Program-made: the position numbers and the translations under genes
Assembly (NCBI RefSeq): GCF_000721605.1
Contig: NZ_JOIZ01000005.1
Coordinates: forward strand, 62,001-126,000
Origin: Streptomyces sp. NRRL S-37
Lineage (GTDB): Bacteria > Actinomycetota > Actinomycetes > Streptomycetales > Streptomycetaceae
Reading direction: 5' to 3'
DNA: 64,000 nt
In this document: positions 22,104 through 30,470 of the stretch, one piece after another
How the letters are laid out: each line of letters opens with the position of its first letter
How positions within the stretch are numbered: the stretch's first letter is position 1
The notes under the pieces: generated by a model
The model's database searches: none
What the model was told of the DNA's origin: nothing
What the model saw: only the letters and a program-made list of their open reading frames with translations

Positions 22104-22150
22104 GGAACTGTGAGTTCCGATTATAAGGAGAGGTTTGAGGGCCTCAAACC
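22104..22150 (-). promoter_or_regulatory. Promoter with two operator-like inverted repeats
   Basis: On the minus strand a TTGAGG hexamer is followed 16 bases later by a consensus TATAAT (plus-strand 22120-22125), about 33 bases before the binding-protein start. Two inverted repeats flank the -10: GGTTTGAG-GGC-CTCAAACC (22132-22150) over the -35 and spacer, and GGAACT-GTG-AGTTCC (22104-22118) over the expected transcription start. Both are perfect in their arms. This layout suits a repressor that blocks polymerase. The divergent aminotransferase at 22274 could share the control. Confidence 0.6.
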
Positions 22151-22273
22151 AAACCGATGGTCGCGAGGGCGTCCGGCCTGAGAACCCTGTGGTCGGTCCG
22201 CATCCCGGGCGAAGGTTTACCCTCGACTCCGTCGTACGTACCCGCGCAGTCGTGAAGTAAAGAGAGCACCGCC

Positions 22274-23374
22274 GTGACCCACCTCCTCCTCGATCTGCCC
22301 CCGCTGGACGCCGCGCGCTTCGCCTCGATCGAGGACCGGGTGGCACGGCTGCTGGGCACCGGGCAGGACGTCGTGATCATGCAGGGTGAGGCGCTGCTGC
22401 CGCTGGAGGGCGCGATCCGCGCGACGGCCGGTCCCGGCACGACCGCGCTGAACGTCATCACCGGCCCCTACGGGCAGACCTTCGGCGACTGGCTGCGGGA
22501 CTGCGGCGCCACCGTGATCGATCTGGCGGTGCCGTTCCACACGGCGGTGACGGCCGAGCAGGTCCGGGCCGCCTTCGCGGAGCACCCGGAGATCGACTTC
22601 GTGTCCCTGGTGCACGCGGAGGCGGCGACCGGGAACACCAACCCGGTCGCGGAGATCGGCGAGGTGGTGCGGGCGCACGGGGCGCTGTTCTACCTGGACG
22701 CGGTGGCGTCGATCGGGGCGGAGCCGGTGCTGCCGGACGCGTGGGGCGTGGACCTGTGCGTGATCGGGGCGCAGAAGGCGATGGGCGGCCCGGCCGGGGT
22801 GTCGGCGGTGTCGGTGAGCGAGCGGGCGTGGGCGCGGATGGCGGCGAACCCGCGGGCGCCGCGCCGCTCGTACCTGTCGCTGCTGGACTGGAAGGAACGC
22901 TGGATCGGCGGCGGCCGCAAGGCGCTGCCGCACGCTCCGGCGCAGCTGGAGATGCTGGCGCTCGAGGCGTGCGTGGAGCGGATCGAGGCGGCGGGGCCGG
23001 CCGCGGTGACGGCGCGGCACGCGGCCGCCGCGGCGGCGACGCGGGCGGGGGCGGTCGCGCTGGGCGGAGGTCTCGAGCCGTACGTGCGTGACGCGGCTCA
23101 GGCGGCGCCGGTCGCCACGACCCTGCGGGCGCCGTCCGGCACGGTGGCGTCGGAGCTGGTGGCCCGCGCCCTGGCCGTCGACCCGGCGCTTCCGCTGGCC
23201 GCGGGCGGGGGCGCGCTCGCCCAGGAGATGATCAGGGTCAACCACTACGGTCCCGAGGCGACGCCGGGTGCGGTGCGGGCGTGTCTGACGGGACTGGGAA
23301 CCGCACTGGCGGAGGCGGGTGCGGTCGTGGACCTGCCGGCGGCGCTGAGCGCGGCCGAGAAGGCCTGGCGCTGA
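22274..23374 (+). CDS. Class V PLP-dependent aminotransferase family protein
   Basis: A 366-residue cytoplasmic PLP enzyme. The lysine that would bind PLP is Lys168 in CVIGAQKAMGGPAGVSAV, preceded by LYLDAVASIGAEPV with the cofactor-binding Asp. The pattern GAQKAMGGPAG is like alanine/serine-glyoxylate and ureidoglycine-glyoxylate aminotransferases, but the exact reaction is not evident. The GTG start has no strong ribosome site. It is divergent from the amino-acid ABC operon and ends 28 bases before palindromic repeat B. Confidence 0.8.
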   Translation: MTHLLLDLPPLDAARFASIEDRVARLLGTGQDVVIMQGEALLPLEGAIRATAGPGTTALNVITGPYGQTFGDWLRDCGATVIDLAVPFHTAVTAEQVRAAFAEHPEIDFVSLVHAEAATGNTNPVAEIGEVVRAHGALFYLDAVASIGAEPVLPDAWGVDLCVIGAQKAMGGPAGVSAVSVSERAWARMAANPRAPRRSYLSLLDWKERWIGGGRKALPHAPAQLEMLALEACVERIEAAGPAAVTARHAAAAAATRAGAVALGGGLEPYVRDAAQAAPVATTLRAPSGTVASELVARALAVDPALPLAAGGGALAQEMIRVNHYGPEATPGAVRACLTGLGTALAEAGAVVDLPAALSAAEKAWR

Positions 23375-23402
23375 GCCCGGGCCGGGGCCGTTCGTTCTTC
23401 TT

Positions 23403-23648
23403 CGCCCCCGCCGCCCCTTCCCTCCCCCACTCTCGGCTTCGCTCGAGCGGGGGACCCCCATCGTCCCTGAGGACTGCGCCCCAGACCCCCTTTCGGCCCT
23501 TCGGGCCTCGTCCTCAAGCGCCGGACAGGCTGAAACTCAGCCCCTCTGGGGGTACCCCCTCTGGGGGTACCCCCTCTGGGGGAGTTTGAGGAGCGGGGGT
23601 CCGGGGGCAGCACCCCCGGGTTCGGGACGGGAAGGGGCGGCGGGGGCG
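23403..23648. repeat. Palindromic repeat copy B
   Basis: A 246-base element bounded by perfect 20-base inverted repeats (23403-23422 and 23629-23648, starting CGCCCCCGCCGCCCC). Its left part matches copy A inside cobB almost base for base; its right part matches copy C. Internally a 15-base unit, CTGGGGGTACCCCCT, is tandemly repeated about 2.5 times (23546-23582). It would terminate transcription from the aminotransferase gene and insulate ectA. Confidence 0.85.
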
Positions 23649-24001
23649 TATCGACGGGGTGACCGGTCCGTGAATTCCGTGGGATTATGGAAATCCCTCC
23701 CCAAGCATTCTCGGCCCTATTTCCCGATGACCTTTCGGGGCATCTTCCCGTATTCTTCTGCCCGGTTTCAACGACCTTAAACGCCACGATTTCGCGAGCA
23801 TTCCGCGGGGCGTCACGGGAGTTACACAGTTGTGACCGGTTCCACATCGCGTCCGCTTCGCGCCCTATGTACCGGGAAAAATGGGGCATCCTGCCGACCT
23901 GTCGCGCGGACCCGCCCGCCCGCGCGATAACACAGATCGAGCGCGCACGTAACCCCGACAGGCGATGTATTTTTGAATTTACCTGGGTAAGTTCAATTCG
24001 C
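23649..24001 (+). promoter_or_regulatory. ectA upstream region with two palindromes
   Basis: This 353-base stretch holds no credible gene and is less GC-rich than its surroundings. Two dyads stand out. GTTACA-CAGT-TGTGAC (23821-23836) resembles paired GTnAC half-sites of the kind bound by nitrogen regulator GlnR, although the match is loose. A 24-base dyad at 23973-23996 has arms TTGAATTTACC and GGTAAGTTCAA (one mismatch per arm) and ends five bases before the ectA ATG. There is no Shine-Dalgarno sequence there, and TAAGTT at 23988-23993 sits where a -10 for a leaderless mRNA would be. Confidence 0.5.
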
Positions 24002-24508
24002 ATGACTGCCGCACAAGCAGACCTGCAAATCGACCGCCCCACCGTGGCGGACGGAGCCGTGCTGTGGCGGATAGCCAGGGACTCGAAGGTCCTCGACCTG
24101 AACTCGTCGTACAGCTATCTGCTGTGGTGCCGTGACTTCGCCGCCACCTCGGCCGTCGCCCGCGACGAGCACGGAGAGCCGATCGGCTTCGTCAGCGGAT
24201 ACCTGCGGCCGGACAGCCCGCGCACCCTGCTCGTCTGGCAGGTCGCGGTCGACGCGTCGTACCGCGGCCGCGGCCTCGCCGCGGCGATGCTCGACGCACT
24301 GGCCGCCCGGACCGCCGGTGAGCACGCGGTGGACACCGTGGAGACCACCATCGCCCCGGGGAACACCGCCTCCGAGCGCCTGTTCACCGCGTTCGCGGAG
24401 CGTCACGGCGCCCTGCTGGAGCGCGAGGTGCTGTTCGACGCCGGCCAGTTCCCCGACGGGCCGCACGACCCCGAGGTGCTGTACCGCATCGGTCCGCTCA
24501 CCCGCTGA
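24002..24508 (+). CDS. ectA: L-2,4-diaminobutyrate N-gamma-acetyltransferase (EctA)
   Basis: Second step of ectoine synthesis: acetyl-CoA dependent acetylation of diaminobutyrate. The 168-residue GNAT protein starts MTAAQADLQIDRPTVADG. Characteristic strings are LDLNSSYSYLLWCRDFA, GFVSGYLRPDSPRTLLVWQVAVD, the acetyl-CoA loop RGRGLAAAML and TIAPGNTASERLFTAFA. It appears complete. It is first in ectABCD; the ATG at 24002 lacks a ribosome site, so a leaderless transcript is possible. Confidence 0.94.
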   Translation: MTAAQADLQIDRPTVADGAVLWRIARDSKVLDLNSSYSYLLWCRDFAATSAVARDEHGEPIGFVSGYLRPDSPRTLLVWQVAVDASYRGRGLAAAMLDALAARTAGEHAVDTVETTIAPGNTASERLFTAFAERHGALLEREVLFDAGQFPDGPHDPEVLYRIGPLTR

Positions 24509-24585
24509 CCGCCCGGCCCGGCCCCCGATCCTCCGACTTCTTCCGACTCCCTCTGACCTCCCACGCCACCGAGGAGCGATTCGTC

Positions 24586-25581
24586 GTGACCATCACCCAG
24601 CCCGACCTCAGTGTCTTCGAGACCCTCGAGTCCGAGGTACGCAGCTACTGCCGCGGCTGGCCCACCGTCTTCGACCGTGCGCACGGCAGCCGCATGTACG
24701 ACGAGGACGGCCACGAGTACCTCGACTTCTTCGCCGGAGCCGGCTCACTCAACTACGGGCACAACAACCCCGTGCTGAAACGGGCCCTGATCGACTACCT
24801 GGAGCGGGACGGCGTCACCCACGGCCTCGACATGTCGACGACGGCCAAGCGCGCCTTCCTGGAGTCCTTCCAGAACTACGTCCTGCGCCCGCGCGACCTG
24901 CCGTACAAGGTCATGTTCCCGGGCCCGACGGGCACCAACGCCGTGGAGTCCGCGCTGAAGCTGGCCCGGAAGGTGAAGGGGCGCGAGGCGATCGTGTCGT
25001 TCACCAACGCCTTCCACGGCATGTCGCTGGGCTCGCTCGCCGTGACCGGCAACGCCTTCAAGCGGGCCGGCGCCGGCGTCCCGCTGGTGCACGGCACTCC
25101 GATGCCGTTCGACAACTACTTCGACGGCAAGGTCGAGGACTTCCTGTGGTTCGAGCGGCTCCTGGAGGACCAGGGCTCCGGCCTCAACAAGCCCGCCGCC
25201 GTGATCGTCGAGACCGTGCAGGGCGAGGGCGGCATCAACGTCGCCCGGCCCGAGTGGCTGCGCTGGGCCGACGGCTCCGCGATGGAGAAGCAGACCCGTG
25301 CGCGCGGCGAGCAGGTCGAGCAGGCGCTGATCGCCATCGCCGAGGAGAACCCCGCCGACGTCAAGGAGTCCCGCGGGCGCGGCCTGGTGTGGGGCATGGA
25401 GTTCCACGACAAGGACCGCGCGGGCCGCATCGCCAAGCGCGCCTTCGAACTCGGGCTGCTCATCGAGACGTCCGGCCCCGAGAGCGAGGTCGTCAAGCTG
25501 CTCCCCGCGCTGACCATCACCCCGGACGAGCTGGACGAGGGCCTCAGGACCCTCGCCCGCGCCGTCCGGGAAACCGCCTGA
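24586..25581 (+). CDS. ectB: Diaminobutyrate-2-oxoglutarate aminotransferase (EctB), internally deleted
   Basis: EctB makes diaminobutyrate from aspartate semialdehyde, the first ectoine step. The product is only 331 residues where EctB is about 420. The N-terminal part is typical ([53 protein letters not shown]) up to [14 protein letters not shown] (residue 226). The next residue is W227 of [17 protein letters not shown], which normally lies about 90 residues later. The lost segment normally holds the PLP-ring Asp motif and the PLP lysine (SKSI-GYGLP type). The frame is kept and the C-terminus is normal, so this is an in-frame deletion of roughly 276 bases; the enzyme should be inactive. Confidence 0.9.
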   Translation: MTITQPDLSVFETLESEVRSYCRGWPTVFDRAHGSRMYDEDGHEYLDFFAGAGSLNYGHNNPVLKRALIDYLERDGVTHGLDMSTTAKRAFLESFQNYVLRPRDLPYKVMFPGPTGTNAVESALKLARKVKGREAIVSFTNAFHGMSLGSLAVTGNAFKRAGAGVPLVHGTPMPFDNYFDGKVEDFLWFERLLEDQGSGLNKPAAVIVETVQGEGGINVARPEWLRWADGSAMEKQTRARGEQVEQALIAIAEENPADVKESRGRGLVWGMEFHDKDRAGRIAKRAFELGLLIETSGPESEVVKLLPALTITPDELDEGLRTLARAVRETA

Positions 25582-25615
25582 CACACCCACCGAGCCGAGG
25601 AGGCATCGCAACACC

Positions 25616-26014
25616 GTGATCGTCCGTTCGTTCAAGGAGCTCGAAGGCACCGACCGGCACGTGAAATCGGCGTCCGGCACCTGGGAGAGCAAGCGCATCG
25701 TCCTCGCCAAGGAGAAGGTCGGCTTCTCCCTGCACGAGACGATCCTGTACGCGGGTACGGAGACGTCGATGTGGTACGCGAACCACATCGAGGCCGTCGT
25801 CTGCACTCAGGGCGACGCCGAGCTGACCGACCGCGAGACCGGGAAGACGTACCACATCACCCCCGGCACCATGTACCTCCTGAACGGCCACGAGCGGCAC
25901 ACGCTCAAGGTCAAGGAGGACTTCCACTGCATCTGCGTGTTCAACCCGCCCGTGACCGGACGGGAGGACCACGACGAGAACGGCGTCTACCCGCTGCTCA
26001 CCGAGGAGGTGTGA
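25616..26014 (+). CDS. ectC: L-ectoine synthase (EctC)
   Basis: This cupin enzyme closes the ring of N-gamma-acetyl-diaminobutyrate to ectoine. The 132-residue product starts at GTG 25616 behind a strong GAGGAGG (25597-25603). Family strings are [55 protein letters not shown] and [20 protein letters not shown]. Length is normal and no disruption is seen, in contrast to ectB just upstream. Confidence 0.96.
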   Translation: MIVRSFKELEGTDRHVKSASGTWESKRIVLAKEKVGFSLHETILYAGTETSMWYANHIEAVVCTQGDAELTDRETGKTYHITPGTMYLLNGHERHTLKVKEDFHCICVFNPPVTGREDHDENGVYPLLTEEV

Positions 26015-26020
26015 GTCACC

Positions 26021-26920
26021 GTGACCACCACGACCACGAACATCACCGACCTCTACCCCACCCGCGGCGCCACCGAGGTGGCGACGCCCCGGCAGGACCC
26101 GGTGGTGTGGGGCGGCCCGGACACGCCCGGTCCCGTCTCCGCCGGTGACCTGGAGGCCCTGGACCGCGACGGCTTCCTCGCCGTCGACCAGCTCATCGGC
26201 CCGGACGAGGTCGGCGAGTACCGGCGCGAGCTGGAGCGGCTCACCACCGACCCGGCGATCCGCGCGGACGAACGCTCCATCGTGGAGCCGAAGTCCCAGG
26301 AGATCCGGTCCGTGTTCGAGGTGCACAGGATCAGCGAGGTCTTCGCGAAGCTGGTGCGCGACGAGCGGGTGGTCGGGCGCGCCCGGCAGATCCTCGGCTC
26401 GGACGTCTACGTCCACCAGTCGCGCATCAACGTCAAGCCCGGCTTCGGTGCCAGCGGCTTCTACTGGCACTCCGACTTCGAGACCTGGCACGCCGAGGAC
26501 GGCCTGCCGAACATGCGCACCATCTCGGTCTCGATCGCGCTCACCGAGAACTACGACACCAACGGCGGTCTCATGATCATGCCGGGGTCGCACAAGACGT
26601 TCCTCGGATGCGCGGGGGCCACGCCGAAGGACAACTACAAGAAGTCCCTGCAGATGCAGGACGCGGGGACGCCGTCCGACGAGGCGCTGACGAGGATGGC
26701 GTCGGAGTACGGCATCAGGCTGTTCACCGGCAAGGCCGGCTCGGCGACCTGGTTCGACTGCAACGCCATGCACGGCTCCGGCGACAACATCACGCCGTTC
26801 CCGCGCAGCAACGTGTTCATCGTGTTCAACAGCGTGGAGAACACGGCGGTCGAGCCGTTCGCGGCCCCGATCCGGCGGCCCGAGTTCATCGGCGCTCGGG
26901 ACTTCACCCCGGTGAAGTAG
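26021..26920 (+). CDS. ectD: Ectoine 5-hydroxylase (EctD)
   Basis: An Fe(II)/2-oxoglutarate dioxygenase turning ectoine into 5-hydroxyectoine. The 299-residue product starts seven bases after the ectC stop. The iron site is visible as His150 and Asp152 in YWHSDFETWHAEDG and His251 in NAMHGSGDN. The EctD signature runs through FYWHSDFETWHAEDGLPNMR, and ITPFPRSNVFIVFNSVEN is at the C-terminus. All parts look intact. A hairpin terminator follows at 26936. Confidence 0.95.
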   Translation: MTTTTTNITDLYPTRGATEVATPRQDPVVWGGPDTPGPVSAGDLEALDRDGFLAVDQLIGPDEVGEYRRELERLTTDPAIRADERSIVEPKSQEIRSVFEVHRISEVFAKLVRDERVVGRARQILGSDVYVHQSRINVKPGFGASGFYWHSDFETWHAEDGLPNMRTISVSIALTENYDTNGGLMIMPGSHKTFLGCAGATPKDNYKKSLQMQDAGTPSDEALTRMASEYGIRLFTGKAGSATWFDCNAMHGSGDNITPFPRSNVFIVFNSVENTAVEPFAAPIRRPEFIGARDFTPVK

Positions 26921-26935
26921 GCGCGCCGCAGGACC

Positions 26936-26979
26936 GCGGGCCGGGCCTCCTCGTGTGGGACAGGGAGGCACCGGCCCGC
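26936..26979 (+). terminator. Hairpin terminator after ectD
   Basis: Stem GCGGGCCGG (26936-26944) pairs with CCGGCCCGC (26971-26979). It continues as GCCTCC pairing with GGAGGC (26964-26969) across one bulged base, leaving a 13-base loop. There is no U-tract, which is common for terminators in high-GC actinomycetes. It separates ectD from the convergent gene ending at 27001. Confidence 0.72.
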
Positions 26980-27000
26980 TGCCGTGTGCCCGGCGCCGGG

Positions 27001-28089
27001 TCAGCCGGACAGCGCGTCCAGCAGCCGGTCCACGTCGGCGGCCGTGTTGTAGAGGTGGAAGGACGCCCGCAGGTGGCCCGCGCGGTTCGACACCGCGATG
27101 CCCGCCTCGGCCAGCTCCGGCTGGAGGTGCCCGAGTCCGGGCACGGACACGATCGGTGAACCGGGTGCGGGCACGGGCGTGTGGCCCAGGGCGGCGAGCC
27201 CCGCGCGGAAGCGGTCGGCGAGGGCCAGGTCGTGGGCGCGGACGGTGTCCACGCCGATCTCCTCGAGCAGTTCGAGGGAGGCGCGCAGTCCCGCGTAGGT
27301 GAACAGGGCGGGACTGGAGTCGAACCGCCGTGCGGAGCGGGCCAGTTCGGCGACCGGTCCGTAGCAGCTGTCCCAGGGGTTCTCCGCCGCGACCCAGCTC
27401 GCCTGCACCGACGGCAGATCGCCGAGGTCCTCGGGCACCACCAGGAAAGCCGCCCCGTGCGGGCCGAGCAGCCACTTGTGGACGATGGCGACGGAGTAGT
27501 CGAACGCGTCGGCCCACGCCGGCAGCCAGCCGGCCGCCTGGGAGAAGTCGACGTAGGTGCGGGCCCCGTGGTCCCGGGCGGCCTCGCGCAGCGCGGCGAG
27601 GTCGGCGATCCGGCCGTCGGCGGACTGCACCGCGCTGACCGCGGCCAGCGCGGTGCCGGGCCGGACGGAGTCGGCGAGCCGCTCCAGCGGCACGGCCCGC
27701 ACCTTGAGGTCGCCACGGGTGTGGAAGGCGTTGAGGACGGAGGCGAAGTCGTCCTCGACGGTGAGGACTTCGGCACCGGGCGGCAGCGAGGCGGCGATCA
27801 GCGCGGTGTGCAGAGCGGCCGTGGCCCCGGCCGCCACCCGCTCGACCGGGACGTCGGCCAGCCGGGCGTACGCGGCCCGGCACGCCTCGACGTCGGCGAA
27901 GAGCGGATCCAGCGCACGGCCCTCCGCGCGCAGCCGTACGGCGTCCTGGAGCGCGGCCACGGTGCGGGCGGGCAGGAGGGCGCTGCTCGCGGTGTTCAGG
28001 TAGGTGTTCTTCGGGGTGAACTCGGCACGGACGAGGTTCTCGAAGGTCTCCACGGGACCACTGTGCGGCCTCGGGATCTCCCCGTCCAT
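27001..28089 (-). CDS. Class V aminotransferase / cysteine desulfurase-like PLP enzyme
   Basis: A 362-residue PLP protein. Conserved features are YLNTASSALLPARTVAAL at the N-terminus, YVDFSQAAGWLPAW with the PLP Asp, and the Schiff-base lysine Lys205 in VAIVHKWLLGPHGAAFLV. The arrangement resembles the Csd/EgtE-like group, but the sequence does not show whether it acts as desulfurase, lyase or aminotransferase. The ATG at 28089 is used; a GTG 12 codons later (VETFENLV) is an alternative. It converges on ectABCD. Confidence 0.78.
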   Translation of the reverse strand: MDGEIPRPHSGPVETFENLVRAEFTPKNTYLNTASSALLPARTVAALQDAVRLRAEGRALDPLFADVEACRAAYARLADVPVERVAAGATAALHTALIAASLPPGAEVLTVEDDFASVLNAFHTRGDLKVRAVPLERLADSVRPGTALAAVSAVQSADGRIADLAALREAARDHGARTYVDFSQAAGWLPAWADAFDYSVAIVHKWLLGPHGAAFLVVPEDLGDLPSVQASWVAAENPWDSCYGPVAELARSARRFDSSPALFTYAGLRASLELLEEIGVDTVRAHDLALADRFRAGLAALGHTPVPAPGSPIVSVPGLGHLQPELAEAGIAVSNRAGHLRASFHLYNTAADVDRLLDALSG

Positions 28090-28149
28090 TGCTTAATTCT
28101 GCGCGATATCACAAAGGAACCCTTATGTGTACGCGCTGACCTGCGCGTT

Positions 28150-28860
28150 CTACTGCTGCGGCACCGCGCACCCGTCCGGGCCGCAGGCCTCCGCGTCGCC
28201 GTCGACCAGGGTCAGTGGCGGACGATCGCCCCAGGCCCGGGTCAGCGCCTGGGTGAACACCTCGGCGGGCTGGGCGCCGGAGACGCCGTACGTGCGGTCC
28301 AGCACGAAGAACGGCACACCGTTCGCGCCGAGCTGCGCGGCCTCCCGCTCGTCGGCGCGGACCTCGTCGGCGTACGCCTCCGGGTCGGCGAGGACCTCGC
28401 GCACCGCGCCGGTGTCGAGGCCGGCGGCGACGGCGAGCTCGACGAGCCGTTCGTCGTCGTTGAAGAGGGACCGCTCCTCGGCGAAGTTCGCCCGGTACAG
28501 CAGGTCGAGCAGCTCCACCTGGCGGCCCCGCTCGCGGGCGAAGTGCAGCAGGCGGTGCATGTCGAAGGTGCTGCCGTGGTCGCGGCCCCGGGTGTGGTAG
28601 GGCAGGCCCTCGGCGGCGGCCTGGGCACCCAGGTTGTCCTCACCGGCCTCGGCCTGCGCCTCGCTCATGCCGTACTTCCTGGTGAGCATCGAGAGCACCG
28701 GCTGGACGTCGTCCTTGGCGCGGCCCGGGTCCAGCTCGAAGGAACGGTGCACGACCTCGACCTGCTCCCGGTGCGGGAAGGCGGCCAGCGCCTTCTCGAA
28801 GCGGGCCTTTCCGACATAGCACCAGGGGCAGGCGATATCGGACCAGATTTCGACGCGCAT
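28150..28860 (-). CDS. DsbA-family oxidoreductase (FrnE-like)
   Basis: A thioredoxin-fold protein of 236 residues, probably cytoplasmic since no signal peptide is seen. The active-site motif CPWC is at residues 11-14 (IWSDIACPWCYVGKARFE). The cis-Pro region GVPFFVLDRTYGVSGAQP and a helical insert are typical of FrnE-like 2-hydroxychromene-2-carboxylate isomerase relatives. A C-terminal CGPDGC pair may be an extra redox or metal site. The start MRVEIW at ATG 28860 is preferred over a GTG four codons upstream. Confidence 0.85.
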   Translation of the reverse strand: MRVEIWSDIACPWCYVGKARFEKALAAFPHREQVEVVHRSFELDPGRAKDDVQPVLSMLTRKYGMSEAQAEAGEDNLGAQAAAEGLPYHTRGRDHGSTFDMHRLLHFARERGRQVELLDLLYRANFAEERSLFNDDERLVELAVAAGLDTGAVREVLADPEAYADEVRADEREAAQLGANGVPFFVLDRTYGVSGAQPAEVFTQALTRAWGDRPPLTLVDGDAEACGPDGCAVPQQ

Positions 28861-28947
28861 CGTGATCGGCACTCCAGCTCGTACGGGTACGGAGACTCCC
28901 TCCGGCGGCTACGTGAACATTCAACGAGCCGCCTTCATTCCCTTCCC

Positions 28948-29556
28948 TCAGCTTCCGTCCCGCAGGTCACGCGGCCAGTGGGGCCGGTATTCGATGTGGT
29001 CGTACGTCACCACGCACCCCTCCCCCATCGGCGACTGGGTCATGAAGCCGACCAGCGCGGCCCCGGTCTCCTTCTCGTCGCCGAGGGTGAAGAGCCGGAC
29101 GAAGGTCCAGCGCTCGCCGTCCCGGGAGGCGTGGAAGGCGAAGGCACGCCCGGTGCGGCTCACCCGGAGCCAGACGGAACTGCCGTCGACGGTGAAGGAG
29201 TTGGCGTCGTCGGAGTGCCCCCGGGTGACCACCGTGCAGACGGTGGGCACGTCCGGCGAGTACTCCAGACAGAGCTTGGCCCACGCCCGCTCACCGACAT
29301 GGACGTACAGCACCCCGGCGTCGAAGGCCCCGGCGAACCCGACGGTGACGCGTGCGATCAGCTGGAAGTCCCCCTCGGGCGCGCCCAGCAGACGCGGCGC
29401 GTCGGAGGCCGGATCCAGGGCCTCGCCGGTGGGCGGCACGAAACGGTCCTGCCGGGGCCCGGCCCATCCGGTGAGGACGCCGTCCTCGTGGGACCAGTGG
29501 CCGTCGGGGCCGTAGGTGCGCAGGGAGAAGGGCAGTTCGGGGATGTCCAGGTCCAT
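28948..29556 (-). CDS. DUF1349 (regulation-of-enolase-like) protein
   Basis: A 202-residue protein predicted to form a concanavalin-like beta-sandwich. The DUF1349 pattern is seen in FQLIARVTVGFAGAFDAGVL, ERAWAKLCLEYSPDVPTVCTVVTRGHSDD, VWLRVSRTGRAFAFHASRDG and GFMTQSPMGEGC. Its cellular role is unknown. The ATG at 29556 starts where similarity begins; a much longer open frame upstream is antisense coding noise. There is no signal peptide. Confidence 0.78.
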   Translation of the reverse strand: MDLDIPELPFSLRTYGPDGHWSHEDGVLTGWAGPRQDRFVPPTGEALDPASDAPRLLGAPEGDFQLIARVTVGFAGAFDAGVLYVHVGERAWAKLCLEYSPDVPTVCTVVTRGHSDDANSFTVDGSSVWLRVSRTGRAFAFHASRDGERWTFVRLFTLGDEKETGAALVGFMTQSPMGEGCVVTYDHIEYRPHWPRDLRDGS

Positions 29557-29609
29557 GCCGGGAGTCTTCCAGGCCGGGCCCGGTGCCGGGAGCCCGGGGG
29601 TGGTCCCGG

Positions 29610-30311
29610 TCAGCGGTCCTGGAACGTGTCCAGGGCCACGGCCTGGGCGATGGCCAGGCGCGGGTCCAGACCGGGCGCGATCACGTCCACCACATAGCGG
29701 TCGCGCGGCCCGAACTTCTTGTCGACCTTCATCACCGGCTTGCCGTCCGTCTCGAAGTCGAAGTGGTACGGCCAGAGGAACGGCACCAGGTCCACCGGCA
29801 GGAAGTCCCAGACGCGGCGGAGCACGGCCACGAACCGGTTGCGCTCCCGTCCGACGGCCGCGGGCGAACCCGGCTGGTCCAGCACCCACGTCGAGCGCAG
29901 CAGGGAGGCGAAGGTCTTCTTCTCGAACGCGCCGATGGGGTTGCCTTCCGCGTCCCGTACGTCATAGCCGTCGTCGAGGTCGGAGAGGCTGCGCTCCTTG
30001 ACGGTGAAGGAGACCCGCGTCCTGGACCCGTCGGTGTAGAAGGTCACCTCCTCCTTGAGCGAGAACCGCTTCAGCTCGGCGAAGGCGAGGATCTTGCCGT
30101 CGGAACCGTCCGGCAGCAGCTCGCTCACGGTGTACCGGTCGGTCGTGAGGGCGATCTCCTGCCGGACGGTGAAACGTCCGCCGGTCCACCGCTGCACGCC
30201 GTCCGCCGTTCCGTTCCCCGAGCCGCCGGTCCGCTGTTTCACGCTGTCCACCGTTTCGCTCCCCAAGCTCTCGGTCCCGCGCCGTCGCCCGTGTGCGTCC
30301 GGCGGAGCCAT
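29610..30311 (-). CDS. LURP-one-related / scramblase-like beta-barrel protein
   Basis: A 233-residue protein. From about residue 45 it shows the tubby/LURP-one repeating strand pattern: RFTVRQEIALTTDRYTVSE, GKILAFAELKRFSLKEEVTFY, VSFTVKERSLSDLDDGYDV, GNPIGAFEKKTFASLLRSTW, and a terminal KFGPRDRYVVDVIAP. The first ~45 residues are low complexity, so a start at an internal GTG is possible. Function is unknown. It is divergent from the histidine kinase gene, with 159 bases between starts. Confidence 0.6.
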   Translation of the reverse strand: MAPPDAHGRRRGTESLGSETVDSVKQRTGGSGNGTADGVQRWTGGRFTVRQEIALTTDRYTVSELLPDGSDGKILAFAELKRFSLKEEVTFYTDGSRTRVSFTVKERSLSDLDDGYDVRDAEGNPIGAFEKKTFASLLRSTWVLDQPGSPAAVGRERNRFVAVLRRVWDFLPVDLVPFLWPYHFDFETDGKPVMKVDKKFGPRDRYVVDVIAPGLDPRLAIAQAVALDTFQDR

Positions 30312-30470
30312 CGTCGCCGTGTGCCCCGCCCCGGAGCAGTCTCCGTAAGTCGTCACCGGCAACGACCAAAGAGGACAAGCCTCTTGGCGGCCGGGAGTCC
30401 ACTTTCGTCGTCCGGGACCGCACCGAAGGGGGGATGCGGGCGCCCGGGGGCGGCCCTCTATCGTCTGCGC

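Noticed and set aside
23546..23582. Short tandem units as a possible CRISPR array
   Set aside because: Units are 15 bases, directly adjacent with no spacers, and there are no cas genes nearby.
25264..25581. ectB as a frameshift or split gene
   Set aside because: The frame is continuous through the junction and the C-terminal part is in the correct frame, so the change is an internal deletion.
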